A stretch of 64,000 nucleotides of DNA from Asterias rubens (taxonomy: Eukaryota > Echinodermata > Asteroidea > Forcipulatida > Asteriidae). Position 1 is the first letter of the stretch. Each line of letters opens with the position of its first letter. The notes beneath the pieces were generated by a model. That model searched no databases. It saw only the letters and a program-made list of their open reading frames with translations, and had not been told where the DNA came from. Below are positions 49,601-64,000 of this stretch, one piece after another. The DNA lies in the NCBI RefSeq assembly GCF_902459465.1, contig NC_047082.1, forward strand, positions 7,543,407 to 7,607,406. The letters are read 5' to 3'. Both the position numbers and the translations under genes were made by a program.

Positions 49601-52600
49601 TCCTATAAAATGGGGTTTAAATATCCAGCAGTATTCCCCAACTAGAAAACAAGCTTGGCGCACAGACACGCTTTCTATGGCACCTGCCATGCTGAAGAAG
49701 CCACCGCCAAGGTTAAAAAATTGGTTTGTCACATTTTTGTCAACCCCTTTTTTCAAGTTCATCAGTTCAGTTTGTGCTCGCATTGGTCACCAGTCAATCC
49801 AGAACTGGTAACTGTTTTTTTTTAAGTTGATAATTTCTCCAATTAATTACACCACTTCTTCAACTAGCAGAGAAAGGTCCATATTAATTTACTGAACTGA
49901 GACGAACAAAAGGAACATAAAAAAAAGTTTTAAGGTTTGAAAGTTAAATGTTAAAAATGCAACATTGATGGTTTTACATGCATTTGACACATTGAAAGTC
50001 AACCTCTTTAATATTTGATGATATTCTCTTTCAAAGTCATTTTTATCCGGGGTCTTGAAACCTAAAATGAGTGTTGCTATTCATTGTTAATTACTGAGAA
50101 AAGTTGATAAAATTATTATTATTATTAAAAAAGTGCCCATTACCAGAGAAAAATTGCTGTGCCCTTTAAGAATGAAGTTTAAGGCCTGGGGTACTTCTTA
50201 GAAGCAAGAACTACTGTTTGGAAAACCAGACTTAGCACCTAATAGCCCATAATAGGCCTTGTAATCACAGATTCCCCTGTTACACTCAATGCCTGCAGTC
50301 GCAAGACAAATGATGTGTGATGTCTGGTCTTATCAATATTATCAAGCTACTTAGATTAAAGCTACACAACTATGACCACATAATTTGGAAAACCAGACTT
50401 AGCACCTAATAGCCCATAATAGGCCTTGTAATCACAGATTCCCCCGTTACACTCAATGCCTGCGTCGCAAGACAAATGATGTGTGATGTCTGGTCTTATC
50501 AATATTATCAAGCTACTTAGATTAAAGCTACACAACTATGACCACATAATTTGGAAAACCAGACTTAGCACCTAATAGCCCATAATAGGCCTTGTAATCA
50601 CAGATTCCCCTGTTACACTCAATGCCTGCGTCGCAAGACAAATGATGTGTGATGTCTGGTCTTATCAATATTATCAAGCTACTTAGATTAAAGCTACACA
50701 ACTATGACCACATAATTTGGAAAACCAGACTTAGCACCTAATAGCCCATAATAGGCCTTGTAATCACAGATTCCCCTGTTACACTCAATGCCTGCGTCGC
50801 AAGACAAATGATGTGTGATGTCTGGTCTTATCAATATTATCAAGCTACTTAGATTAAAGGCAGTGGACACTATTGGTATTACTCAAAATAATTATCGGCA
50901 TAAAACCTCACTTGGTAACGAGTAATGGGGAGAGGTTGATGGTATAAAACATTGTGAGAAACGTCTCCCTCTGAAGTGACGTAGTTTTTCAAGAAAGAAG
51001 TAATTTTCCACGAATTTGATTCCGAGACTTCAAGTTTAGAATTTGAGGTCTCGAAATCAAGCATCTGAAAGCACACAACTTCGTGTGACAAGGGTGTTTT
51101 TCCTTTCATAGATATCTCGCAACTTCGATGACCAATCGAGCTCAAATTTTCACAGGTTTGTTATTTTATGCATGTTGAGATACACCAAGTGAGAACACTG
51201 GATTTTGACAATAACCAATAGTGTCCATTGTCTGTAAAGCTACAAACAGTGCTACATATTGCACCTTAACCACTTTCATGACTGTGTTAATCACTCAGCC
51301 ATTAAATGTGTGAAGGAGGGTTCAATCAACCTAGAATAAAACATTTATAAAGCGCCTAAATCAAAGGTTTGTTTAATGACACTGAGGCACAGACGAAATA
51401 AATAAGACATTGATGGTAGTCCTCCTGACACAAGAGGGCTTGGCTAGAGATGTTGTGTCCCTGATGTAATTTGAAAGGCTACTTTAATACTGACTCTTAC
51501 CACAATTTTAGTATTTCTGAGATAATTTTTTTATCACCAATGTATGAATAGGAAAAGTTTCCGTATGGCGCCACCACTTTTTCATTCGATATGAAATAAT
51601 ATAGTATCTAATTTACCTCAATGAGATACCCCTTTTTGTAAAAATGAGTGAAAAAGTGGTGGCGTCGTACGGAAAGTTATCCTATGAATATGATGACCCC
51701 ATATGTTTTGCTTACTTGCTCAAACCATGGAGGTAGAAATAGACATACCCCTTTGTGTGAGCTGGGGCCAATTTCACAAAGAGTTAGGACTAGTCCTAAC
51801 ATAGTCCTAACACTAGTCCTAGGAGATATACAAATTGCATGGATAGTGCTAAGTTAGGACGAGTAACTGGTCCTAACTCGAGATAAGACTAATCCTAACT
51901 CTTTGTGAAATCCACCCCCTGCAGAACCACTGAGTGAGACAATCGACAAACTTTCATAAAAAGCATGGATACAATACAAAGTATCGAAGCAATTTGGAAA
52001 ACATCATTACAAAATACACTGCACTGGAGGCAAACCAAATCTAACAAACATGTTTTACCAATAAACGATGCATGAGCATGATTAGTCAATGATGCAGAAC
52101 TCATGTTTTCAATACTTGGACTCTTGGAGGTTACTGAAACAAAATCTCAAAATTGGCTTCCAACCTGACAGTTATCTTTACACAAAGCCTTCGGAAGTTC
52201 AGACAATTGTCATAATTAATTAATCCAGATAGAGAAGATGAATGTGACTGAACAAAAGTTTATAATACATTTTTAGTTGTTTCTAGTTTCTAAATATGGT
52301 TTTGAATTTAAGTAAACAAAAAATAACAGTTTGTTGCACAAATTAGGTAGACGCTACCCGACTGCCATTTTGTATCTTATTGTGAACAAAAACTTGTTTT
52401 TAAAAGTAACATAGGGGGCCTACAAAGTATTTGGTATTATAATGATAGACAAAATGCAAAAGATTGCATGCTCTGTTTCTGAAGGGTCAAAATGAACGTG
52501 ATGCTCAACCGCTTTGTGCATGTCCGCATGCCCACACAGGGACATTAATTACCAGTGTGTTTATATTGCATTACGCGTAACATTAGCACCAAACATAAGA

Positions 52601-53397
52601 CTTGCGCGCTACGCCTTATGACATGTAAAAACACTGGACACTTCTCGTGTTTATCATGACACACCTTAGCCTAGGTCCATAATAACTTGATGTGCTCTCC
52701 ACCAACAATATATAAAAATAACGAAACTGTCCGATGATGCCCATCGTTTGTATTGTTGTTGTTGAGTAGACAATTTTAGGATAACTTTCCGTATGGCGCC
52801 ACCACTTTTTCACTCATTTTTACAAAAAGGGATATCTCATTGAGGTAAATTAGATACTATATTATTTCATTTAGAATGAAAAAGTGGTGGCGCCATACGG
52901 AAACTTTTCCCAATTTTAAATTGAAATTTAATTAGAAAATTACAATACAAAAACAAAGTTTACTTTTACTTTTACAGTTTTACCAAAATTTAGAAAGTGT
53001 TACACTACAGTTACACATATAAAAAAAGATGAAACCCGGGTACATAAATGTGTGTGAGTTTGAATTTATATGACATTTCTCCTTGTCCAGCTGAAGTCTT
53101 CTTTAATTTGTTTGCTTTGTATTCAAAATATACACAACAAACCGTGGCAGCCAGTCCCCATTTTGTCATACGTGAGTGAGGTATTGCACCAACACACAGG
53201 AGACAGAGACTACACACAGACCATGCACAGACTGAGGAGTTTTCACCTCGCAAGATCAAACTATACTTACCTATCGTTGATATAAATGTTGTGTTGAATG
53301 TATCGTCTGAAAATCTAAATAGAATACACGTCTTTCCAACACCTGAGTCGCCAATTAGAAGTAACTTGAACAGCAAATCATACGTTTTCTTCGCCAT
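34717..53397 (-). CDS. Rab10 GTPase, canonical transcript from distal first exon
   Basis: Exocytic and endosome-recycling GTPase. The canonical 201-aa product joins exons 53397-53271, 37642-37443, 35891-35802, 35447-35346 and 34803-34717; human RAB10 is about the same length. The first exon encodes [19 protein letters not shown] followed by VGKT, and the body has [49 protein letters not shown] and ETSAKAN, a near-perfect Rab10 match. The Thr in FHTITTSYY is the switch II site phosphorylated by LRRK2 in mammals. The C-terminus is NKCC, a double-geranylgeranylation motif. All introns are GT-AG with phases 1,0,0,0; the donor after exon 4 (AAG|GTTTGC) is weak. Four more candidate first exons lie within the 15.6-kb first intron. 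Confidence 0.95.
37735..37810 (+). repeat. tRNA-like SINE remnant in Rab10 intron 1
   Basis: GTGGTCCAGTAGTTAGACTG (A-box type) and GGTTTGAATCG (degenerate B-box) lie about 100 bp upstream of exon 2 on the opposite strand. Confidence 0.6.
37978..38047. repeat. (AAC)n-rich microsatellite
   Basis: Imperfect AAC/AAAC run in the intron shared by all first exons. Confidence 0.9.
38805..39356 (-). repeat. Tandemly duplicated SINE with target-site duplication
   Basis: Two ~258-bp units and a short third start at 38805, 39064 and 39322, each on the minus strand with a tRNA-like head (GGGTTCGAATCCCACCCGAG as complement). TTTTTCATTT occurs at both borders (38795-38804 and 39357-39366), a probable 10-bp target duplication. 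The flanks (CTTTCTGTATGCGCC to the left, AAAAAGTGGTGGCGTCAT to the right) are halves of the MITE family at 51551, so the SINE landed inside one. Confidence 0.85.
39799..39958 (-). CDS. Rab10 alternative first exon A
   Basis: Encodes 53 residues plus the first base of Gly. The N-terminus is [20 protein letters not shown], then P-loop GDSFVGKS and FHSTIG, with donor GTAAGT in the same phase-1 position as the canonical exon. Joined to exons 2-5 it gives 212 aa. Phe replaces the fourth P-loop residue (Ras Gly13 equivalent), which is unusual. The ATG has G at +4. A pyrimidine-rich TTTCAG 7 nt upstream could instead be an acceptor, so an additional 5' exon is possible. MGG at the start could invite N-myristoylation, which would be novel for a Rab; this is speculative. 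Confidence 0.8.
41782..41953 (-). CDS. Rab10 alternative first exon B
   Basis: Encodes 57 residues plus one base. [10 protein letters not shown] begins the N-terminus, then [20 protein letters not shown] and CFETIG, and donor GTAAGA in phase 1. An in-frame TAA lies three codons before the ATG, so this start is well fixed and the exon should be a true first exon. With exons 2-5 it gives 216 aa. GDSATGKS has Thr where most Rabs have Val, and switch I ([10 protein letters not shown]) is unlike Rab10. Confidence 0.8.
42480..42680 (+). repeat. Dispersed repeat (GGGTACCTGCGAGGGTAGAG)
   Basis: Shares GGTATAAATGGG, GAGGTTGATATTGTGT and AAGCGCATTGAGACGGTTAT with a complementary copy at about 61570-61760. 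Class unknown. Confidence 0.6.
43350..43500 (+). repeat. Dispersed repeat (GGGCACCACAGCAAAAGCAC)
   Basis: Contains GAGCACAGCAATTTTCCTCT and GGGCACCATGGCAA. Related copies at 45540-45690 and 60235-60365. Confidence 0.65.
43608..43860 (-). CDS. Rab10 alternative first exon C
   Basis: Encodes 84 residues plus one base, the longest cassette. It starts with a basic tract ([10 protein letters not shown]), then a Ser-rich linker, then [18 protein letters not shown] and ESFISTIG, and donor GTGAGT in phase 1. With exons 2-5 it gives 243 aa. Glu occupies the Ras Gly13 position of the P-loop, an acidic change next to the nucleotide phosphates. FDLILKF and FISTIG show clear kinship with the canonical exon. 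Confidence 0.82.
44030..48230. other. Rab10 intron between first exons C and D
   Basis: No coding exon found. Contains the repeat at 45540-45690 and a copy of the palindromic GGACTAGTCCTAAC family at 45179-45300. I scanned for the complement of a phase-1 STIG|GTRAG donor and saw none here. Confidence 0.5.
48239..48353 (+). repeat. 21-bp minisatellite
   Basis: About 5.5 copies of CAGCCCAAATCATTCAAGAAA lying about 90 nt downstream of the donor of first exon D. Confidence 0.9.
48445..48571 (-). CDS. Rab10 alternative first exon D
   Basis: Encodes 42 residues plus one base, exactly the length of the canonical exon (127 nt), and is too short for a simple ORF scan. [20 protein letters not shown] continues [14 protein letters not shown] and ends YLSTIG, with donor GTAAGT in phase 1. 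It aligns residue for residue with the canonical first exon, differing mainly in switch I and at the P-loop (GDASVGKT against GDSGVGKT). Joined to exons 2-5 it gives 201 aa. Clear duplicate of exon E. Confidence 0.85.
50217..50859. repeat. 166-bp tandem repeat, four copies
   Basis: TTTGGAAAACCAGACTTAGC recurs at 50217, 50384, 50550 and 50716, with almost no divergence between copies (the first carries one extra base). The array ends where a copy of the TTAA MITE family begins. Confidence 0.92.
50856..51235. repeat. MITE, relative of the 23.5 kb element
   Basis: Begins TTAAAGGCAGTGGACACTAT and ends with a mutated complement (CCAATAGTGTCCATTGTCTG). The internal palindrome with TTGAGGTCTCGAAATCAAG is retained. 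Confidence 0.8.
51551..51682 (+). repeat. 132-bp MITE with 8-bp target duplication
   Basis: Inverted ends GGAAAAGTTTCCGTATGGCG and GTCGTACGGAAAGTTATCC. Flanked on both sides by TATGAATA (51543-51550 and 51683-51690), a perfect 8-bp duplication as made by hAT-type transposases. Confidence 0.88.
51765..51920. repeat. Palindromic ACTAGTCC repeat
   Basis: TTTCACAAAGAGTTAGGACT and its complement CTAACTCTTTGTGAAATCC bound the copy. Same family at 45179-45300 and, in part, 26000-26160. Confidence 0.7.
52779..52910 (-). repeat. Second 132-bp MITE with 8-bp target duplication
   Basis: Same element as 51551-51682 in opposite orientation and of identical length. It is flanked by CAATTTTA at 52771-52778 and 52911-52918. 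Confidence 0.88.
53271..53397 (-). CDS. Rab10 canonical first exon E
   Basis: [34 protein letters not shown] and TTFISTIG match vertebrate RAB10 almost exactly. Donor GTAAGT, phase 1. The ATG has G at +4 and lies 15.6 kb upstream of exon 2. Confidence 0.95.
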
Positions 53398-53449
53398 TGT
53401 TGTGTAGTGCTGAAGTATCAGAATGTATTCCAACTATGTCCAACCCAAA

Positions 53450-56400
53450 AAATGGCCACCGGACGTTACCGCAGTCGAGGTTTCAAAAGATACAATATTA
53501 CTAGTTTGAAAATAAAATGAGTATTACCATCTTCAAAAATAGTTTTACAGTTAATTTACAAGTATAGGTCTGCCAAATTGTGAAATGCGTAAGTTTAATT
53601 CATTATATTTGCTTTAAAAAAACTATTGTTGATTAAAATCGAACTGAAAAAGATGCATTGTGGGATCATAAAATGGCTCGTCACAGCGAGCGGTGAGTGA
53701 CCTTTGACCTGTGAGTCATGCCTGGTCACGGTTTATGTTGTCGTCACTGGGGACTCCGTGCTTGCTTTCGTACATCAACGTCTTCGCATGTGACATGTCA
53801 CTGATGAAAATGAACGTCCATGACAGACCATGGATGGCATGTAGGAAAAACGAGCATTTAAAATAGTGATGGTAAAAATATAGGGCCTTAACCGTCAAAA
53901 ATCAGAACACATTAAAAAACTTGCATAATTTATGACGTGACGTCATTTTCAAACGGATCAGCCTCTTCCATAACTGTTGTAGGCCTCCACGATAAAACTT
54001 TTAAAACCAGTTTGGACACTATAAACCAAAATTCCAAGTTTATGGCATGCTTACAGAATTCCACAATTCCATGCTTGGGCACGCGTATACCTCCAAGATA
54101 CGCGAAGTAGGCCTATTGACCCCGCCCACCCCTAACTTTCTTTGGCTGGCTGGGTGCGTAGTTTCAAACGAAACATACTCATTGCAATTAACAATTAATT
54201 GCCGATAGACTCTCAAACTTCCTTGTGAAACGCGTACCCCATGTCTTTGGACATGCACGTGTCCCCCGCGTTCATATTAGCAAAACAAAAACGCCGCACT
54301 TAAACAAGTTACAGGAAATAACGAAACAGAAAACAAAAGTGCCGCTTTTGAAAGGCAAAGATAGTGTTTCTTCACCGTCCCATTGCTTTAATGTAGGTAA
54401 TACATTATAACTAACAATAACATGGCATGTGAATATTTCATTTAATTTGAAGTTGCGTTTTTGCGATATCGTCGACAAATAATCCGGAGCGAATGTCATA
54501 CAGAATAAGATGTTGGGCAATGCTTACAAACTGTGATCTTTTTACATCAGTGACGTCATTATGCCAACTTCGAAGTGCAGTTTCTCAGAAGGCTTTATTT
54601 ACTATCAAACGCTGTAAGACTTCTAATTAATTGCAAGGGAAAAAAAGAGGAAAAGAAAATACTCCGTACTTTTCTGACACAGAAAGTGAAGAAAAAAGGA
54701 GGAAAATCACCGAAACACCTAAAAGATGGTATCAGCTTAAGTATCTCACAATTGCCTGCGTTGCATGCTGTCTTGGTTGACCATCACTTTTAGGTAATCG
54801 AAGTTGCGAGATAATAATGAAAGAAAAAACACCCTTGTCACACGAAGTCGTGTGCTTTCAGATGCTTGTTCGGGACCTCAAAATCTAATTCTGATGTTTC
54901 GAAATCAAATTCGTTGAAAATTCTCGAAAACTACGTTACTTCAGAGGGAGCCGTTTCTCACAATGTTTAACACTATCAACAGCTCTCCATAGCTTGTTAC
55001 CAAGAAAGTTTTATGTTAACAATTATTTTTCTAATTACCAATAGTGACCAGTGCCTTCAAACCTACGCAAGTTTGTGACCGAATTCAGTAGTCCAAACAC
55101 TTTGTCAGACATGCACGAGCCCTGCAAAGTCTGTCGCATGACGAAACAGATAGCAGCTTGAACTTTGGGTCCCCGCTTTGGAAGTCCACGATTGGATGTT
55201 TTTCCTTTAAATATCTATAAATAACTTTTGGGAAAATTCTACAAGTAATGAAGGTCAAAACGACAAATGTATTTGTTTGTCTTCATTTTAATAAGTCTCG
55301 CATGCCTACACTATTATTATAATATTTCCAGATTATAACTCTGACCATAATATGTTTAAGTAATGTTGTCTAATTAAATTTTATAATTAAAGTGTATAAC
55401 GTTTGTGTATTTCTTGTTAGTTTTTAACAATAAAGTACTTTGCTATGACTAATCTTTTATGTTTTCATTACTAACAAAATCGTACGAATATAAATAGATG
55501 AGGTTTGTGGTAGCACCGTATATGTAAATCTCTTTTGAGTAGTGAAGATTCTGAAAAGAACCGGTGGTTTTCAAAAATGTACACATGGCGCTACGGCAAA
55601 CCTCACCTAAATACTTCCACCATGTAAAAATTCAACTCCGACCTAAACTCGTATGAGATTAAAATGAGAAAGTTAAAATAACATAAAATAAACTTGGAAT
55701 GTGAAGGAAATGTACAAGTATTTTATTTTACTTAAAAGTGAATTTAGGAATCCACTGGGGAAAGTATCCACATCCTAAAAAGATATCTCTCTACATGTCT
55801 CACTCGCTGAATATATTCTGTTCGCAAACAACGTTCAAAGCTCAAATTTCGTAATAAATAAAATAGCTGTACACTTTGCATGCTATAAAAAATAGTCAGT
55901 AATTTATATTTCAACCCAATCGATGCGAATGTACAAATTGAATGTGTGTCCCTCTTCTTTTAATATACATTGTTCTTTTAGTTTCCATTCATTTTATTTA
56001 CATACATCAGCTTCATTTGGTGATTTAGTTTAAGATATGATGCAGTGTAACTATTTTTGAATCAAGATACACAGCCAAGCAGACATATTTCCTTCTTTTG
56101 TTATATTTATATTATAATCTCTATATTCATATCTGTGCAGATTTAGTTAGAGAATGATATCCTAATCATCTTAATTGTATATCAAGAATTTTTCAGTCAA
56201 AAATTTTCCGAAGAAGAAACTTTTTCAACTCGCTGAGAAACTCATACCCTTTGCTTCTCTTCGTTGTTGTATATATTTATGTTTTTCCAAGAACCAACAC
56301 TGTATCTTATCCAAGTGTGAATGCCTTTTCACAAACTTAACCTTTATAGGCAACTGTGTATTATATTTAAGTAACATCAGCTATCAGACAAATGACTTGT

Positions 56401-56530
56401 AATAAGATTGTAAACCTACATAATTTGGACACAATGTGAGCTACTTCTTTCCATTACTTTCAACTATTAGAGCTTATTCCAATTTTCATGGCCACAGATC
56501 ATTTTCTTACCGCACAATTGTCTTTTGAAT
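53450..56530. other. Upstream of Rab10 exon E; no gene
   Basis: The Rab10 promoter is expected just right of 53397. A CpG-containing stretch with GCATTGTGGGATC near 53655 is a candidate. A MITE fragment occupies 54790-55065. The rest is AT-rich without a recognisable gene. Confidence 0.4.
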
Positions 56531-56539
56531 AATATTTCT

Positions 56540-56740
56540 GTGCATATTCGCCATACTAGTACTTTTACACAGTTTTAAATCTCTGTTAAAAACTCATTTG
56601 TTTGAAGCTGCTTGTTTGTAATTGTATCTTTCAATCAATGTGTATTTTATTGTTCCCTTTATACGCTTAGAAGCTTTTCCATTACATGGGTGCGCTTTAC
56701 AAATGCCTTTATTATTATTTTCTTGTTGGAGATTAGCTTT
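56540..56740 (+). mobile_element. LINE 3'-end remnant
   Basis: One frame reads FKSLLKTHLFEAACL and then stops, resembling the last residues of reverse-transcriptase proteins of non-LTR retrotransposons. It is followed by GGTGCGCTTTACAAATGCCT, typical of their 3' ends. No upstream coding part survives. Confidence 0.4.
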
Positions 56741-57145
56741 TGTGGCTCGATGTTACACAATTCTGAAATCAGAAAAAAATAATGAAATCTTGAAAAATCC
56801 TAAGAAATCAGCAGCAAAAAGTGGTGTCCGCTGAGTAAAGTGCATCTAAACAACTCCATTTGTCCTTTGTTTTGTTTTTGTTTACACAAGAATCATGAGA
56901 TCATGTTGATCGTATTTATTCAAAGTACAGCAGTAAATAGATAATGACAATGTAGCATGTGATGAGAAACAATGAAGGACATTGCTGAAGGAACGTTGAC
57001 ACAAGTGTTATCATTCTGGCTGTGTCCCGATCTACACTTCACAGACAAAATCAAATTATTTATCTTTATCACATTGCCACTTTAATTTTTCCCTTCACCC
57101 TCAGCCCAAAAGAAAACTATCCAAGCCACTGGCTGACTTTGAAAT

Positions 57146-57780
57146 GTAGGTAGTAGCAAACTTACCAGGTAAACTTCCATAGACCTTTTCGCTTACCAGG
57201 TAAACTTCCATAGACCTTTTCGCTTACCAGGTAAACTTCCATAGACCTTTTCGCTTACCAGGTAAACTTCCATAGACCTTTTCGCTTACCAGGTAAACTT
57301 CCATAGACCTTTTCGCTTACCAGGTAAACTTCCATAGGCCTTTTCGCTTACCAGGTAAACTTCCATAGGCCTTTTCGCTTACCAGGTAAACTTCCATAGG
57401 CCTTTTCGCTTACCAGGTAAACTTCCATAGGCCTTTTCGCTTACCAGGTAAACTTCCATAGACCTTTTCGCTTACCAGGTAAACTTCCATAGACCTTTTC
57501 GCTTACCAGGTAAACTTCCATAGACCTTTTCGCTTACCAGGTAAACTTCCATAGACGTTTTCGCTTACCAGGTAAACTTCCATAGACCTTTCCGCTTACC
57601 AGGTAAACTTCCATAGACCTTTTCGCTTACCAGGTAAACTTCCATAGACCTTTTCGCTTACCAGGTAAACTTCCATAGACCTTTTCGCTTACCAGGTAAA
57701 CTTCCATAGACCTTTTCGCTTACCAGGTACACTTCCATAGACCTTTTCGCTTACCAGGTAAACTTCCATAGACCTTTTCG
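57146..57780. repeat. 31-bp minisatellite made from MITE ends
   Basis: About 20 near-perfect copies of CTTACCAGGTAAACTTCCAT plus AGACCTTTTCG. The unit fuses the end of the GCAGACTTACC element to the end of the AGACCTTTTCGC MITE. The last copy runs straight into an intact MITE at 57769. Confidence 0.92.
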
Positions 57781-57920
57781 CAAATACTACTGAGCAAGTG
57801 CAGACTGTTGAATGAGGTGCATTGTGGGATAGATATGGATCAAATTTGGATACCAGCTAGACCACAATGCACCTAATTCCAAGCTTTATGCGCGCGCCCC
57901 AGTATTTGCGAAAAGGTCTA
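57769..57920. repeat. Palindromic MITE, intact
   Basis: TAGACCTTTTCGCAAATACT begins it and AGTATTTGCGAAAAGGTCTA ends it. It contains GAATGAGGTGCATTGTGGGA and matches 27414-27569 in reverse. The right flank (57985-58037) carries TTTACCTGGCAAGTCTGCTG, the far end of the host element. Confidence 0.87.
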
Positions 57921-58039
57921 TTGCTTTTTAAGTAGTTCTGAGGATGAGCACAATAGCTAGGACAATGGATTTACCTGGCAAGTCTGCTTCACAATAGCTA
58001 GGAAAATGGATTTACCTGGCAAGTCTGCTGCCACATAGT

Positions 58040-59485
58040 GTCCCCTAAAGTCCCCTTTTACAATAATTTTATAACCAAAATGGAACAAGACATTAATTTT
58101 GCCACAGATAAATTGATTTAAAAGGGGAACAACAAAATCAGTCTACCGTAATAAAGATCTGTTAACTAAAAAAAAATTGAATAATGGTAACTAAAAACAG
58201 GTGTAACACATCACTCTGTCCCAGAATTTACAGGAACAAAAATGTCACCTTTGAACATTCCCCCTGCGAGCAAATGCCCACGATGTCAAAGGTCAGCATT
58301 TAATATGTACCTGTGCTGGGAAAGCACAACTTTGTAGCATATGATCTTAAGATTTCATTTATTGCACTTGGAATCTCAAAAAGGAAGTTAAAGCAAAATC
58401 ATGAAATAAAGCAAAACATTCCTAGTTGTAAATGTGAAAAGTTTCCAAGTTTGGATTCATCTTTCTCAAAACTGTTAATTTGCCACTTCTGCTAAATGTT
58501 ATTCATGTAAACTAACAAACTTGATAGATATTTACCCTTTATCTAATTTCACATCAAACAAAGCGTTATAATTATAGATTCTACCTCCATGGTTGGACTT
58601 AAAGAAAAGAGCTTGTACTAGCCACCCAAGTTATTAACATAAAAAGTTATAAGTATTTTTTTTAAACTTAGGTTTTACTGTAAAAATCACAATCTTATTT
58701 ACAGAAAGTTTAGTATCTCATTTAAGTAACCTTGTGCATTTTGGGATATTGGTTAATAGCACTTGAAATTCATACAAAACTATACAGGAGTATATACATC
58801 TATGCACAAATTAAGAACTTAGTGACAGGCTGGTTGGGTGGGGGGGTATGGATGTCTGATGCTCTACTGTTATCAATGCACTGCGGACTGTTTATATTGT
58901 GGATTAAGCTTTTCAAAGTTCATCATGCGTTATATGTTACATTGGCATGGGTACAATCTAAGATTGGCAGAAATCAAAATGGCCATTTATGGCTTTGGCT
59001 GTTATCTTTTTCTGCTATGATGACAAGGTAAATGTAGTGATGTAGCCGTCAGTGTAGCCATATACGTCAGTTTGGACTTAGCCTTGCACTGGTTATGCAG
59101 CGGCCATCTTTGTTGTGTACCCTGACTTCATGGCTATGTTCATTAGGAGATGGGTTACCCACTGCATGGGTACCACACTATTGGGTCAATGAGTTTACTC
59201 TAAAAACCACAGCTTTGGTATTTCTTAAAGCTAGGCAAATCAGCTTTGGCACTTCCTACAGCTAGGCTACATCAGCAATTTCTAATGGAGCAAACACCAT
59301 GGTAAGAGCAAATCAAAATGGCCACTGCATAACACGATTCTCATACAAAAACAAAGGTTTCTTTACATACGTATAAACAAATTTTAAGGCTGTATGACTT
59401 TTATCAAATCATATACAAAATGATACACTCAGGTATTCCTATGATTTTGATTGTCAACGCTTACATTTGACCAGATTCTTGATGC
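58040..59485. other. 3' flank of the MAK-like kinase
   Basis: No gene seen. It probably includes the kinase 3' untranslated region. Confidence 0.4.

Positions 59486-64000
<4,515 letters not shown>

Noticed and set aside
54575-54793. Lys-rich 72-codon open frame
   Set aside because: Isolated, no motif, no splice signals in agreement; composition reflects AT/purine-rich DNA.

Overview
This is intron-rich nuclear DNA from an animal. All four protein-coding loci have consensus splice sites, and the sequence between them is packed with short inverted-repeat elements (MITEs), tRNA-derived SINEs and minisatellites. Several dispersed repeat families resemble ones I associate with echinoderm genomes, so a sea star or relative is my best guess; that attribution is inference from memory. 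There are no bacterial operons, CRISPR arrays or rRNA genes.

All genes lie on the minus strand, so transcription runs from right to left. From 64000 leftwards they are: (1) the 3' three quarters of a MAK/CILK1-type ciliary kinase (59486 to beyond 64000); (2) a Rab10 locus (34717-53397); (3) a Rab GTPase with a ~220-residue N-terminal extension (18072-21550); (4) a divergent 223-residue Rab (7862-10656). The three Rab loci share one architecture. A first exon carries the P-loop and stops in phase 1 inside the invariant Gly of the T-x-G motif. It is followed by a 200/206-nt exon, an exon of exactly 90 nt, an exon of 102-111 nt, and a last exon ending in a prenylation motif (CC, CYC or CSC). They look like a tandem Rab array of common descent.

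The main discovery is in the Rab10 locus. Upstream of a single constant set of exons 2-5 (34717-37642) lie five first-exon cassettes, at 53397, 48571, 43860, 41953 and 39958. Each has its own ATG, its own N-terminus and intact P-loop, a different switch I region, and a splice donor in the same phase-1 position. No other exon with WDTAGQ, NKxD or SAK motifs was found between the cassettes. The locus therefore looks like a variable-first-exon/constant-body GTPase gene that could make five Rab10-type proteins of 201-243 residues with different nucleotide-pocket and effector-facing N-terminal halves. I know of no described Rab gene of this layout.

Repeat landscape: 0.8-5.9 kb is a palindrome-rich minisatellite enclosed by two ~500-bp inverted arms. 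TTAA-flanked foldback elements lie at 16.8, 23.5 and 34.1 kb. A pair of 132-bp elements with perfect 8-bp target duplications lies at 51.6 and 52.8 kb. A tandem SINE with a target-site duplication sits inside another element at 38.8 kb. Minisatellites lie at 28.3 kb (36 bp), 48.2 kb (21 bp), 50.2 kb (166 bp) and 57.2 kb (31 bp). The remaining intergenic DNA shows no supportable gene.
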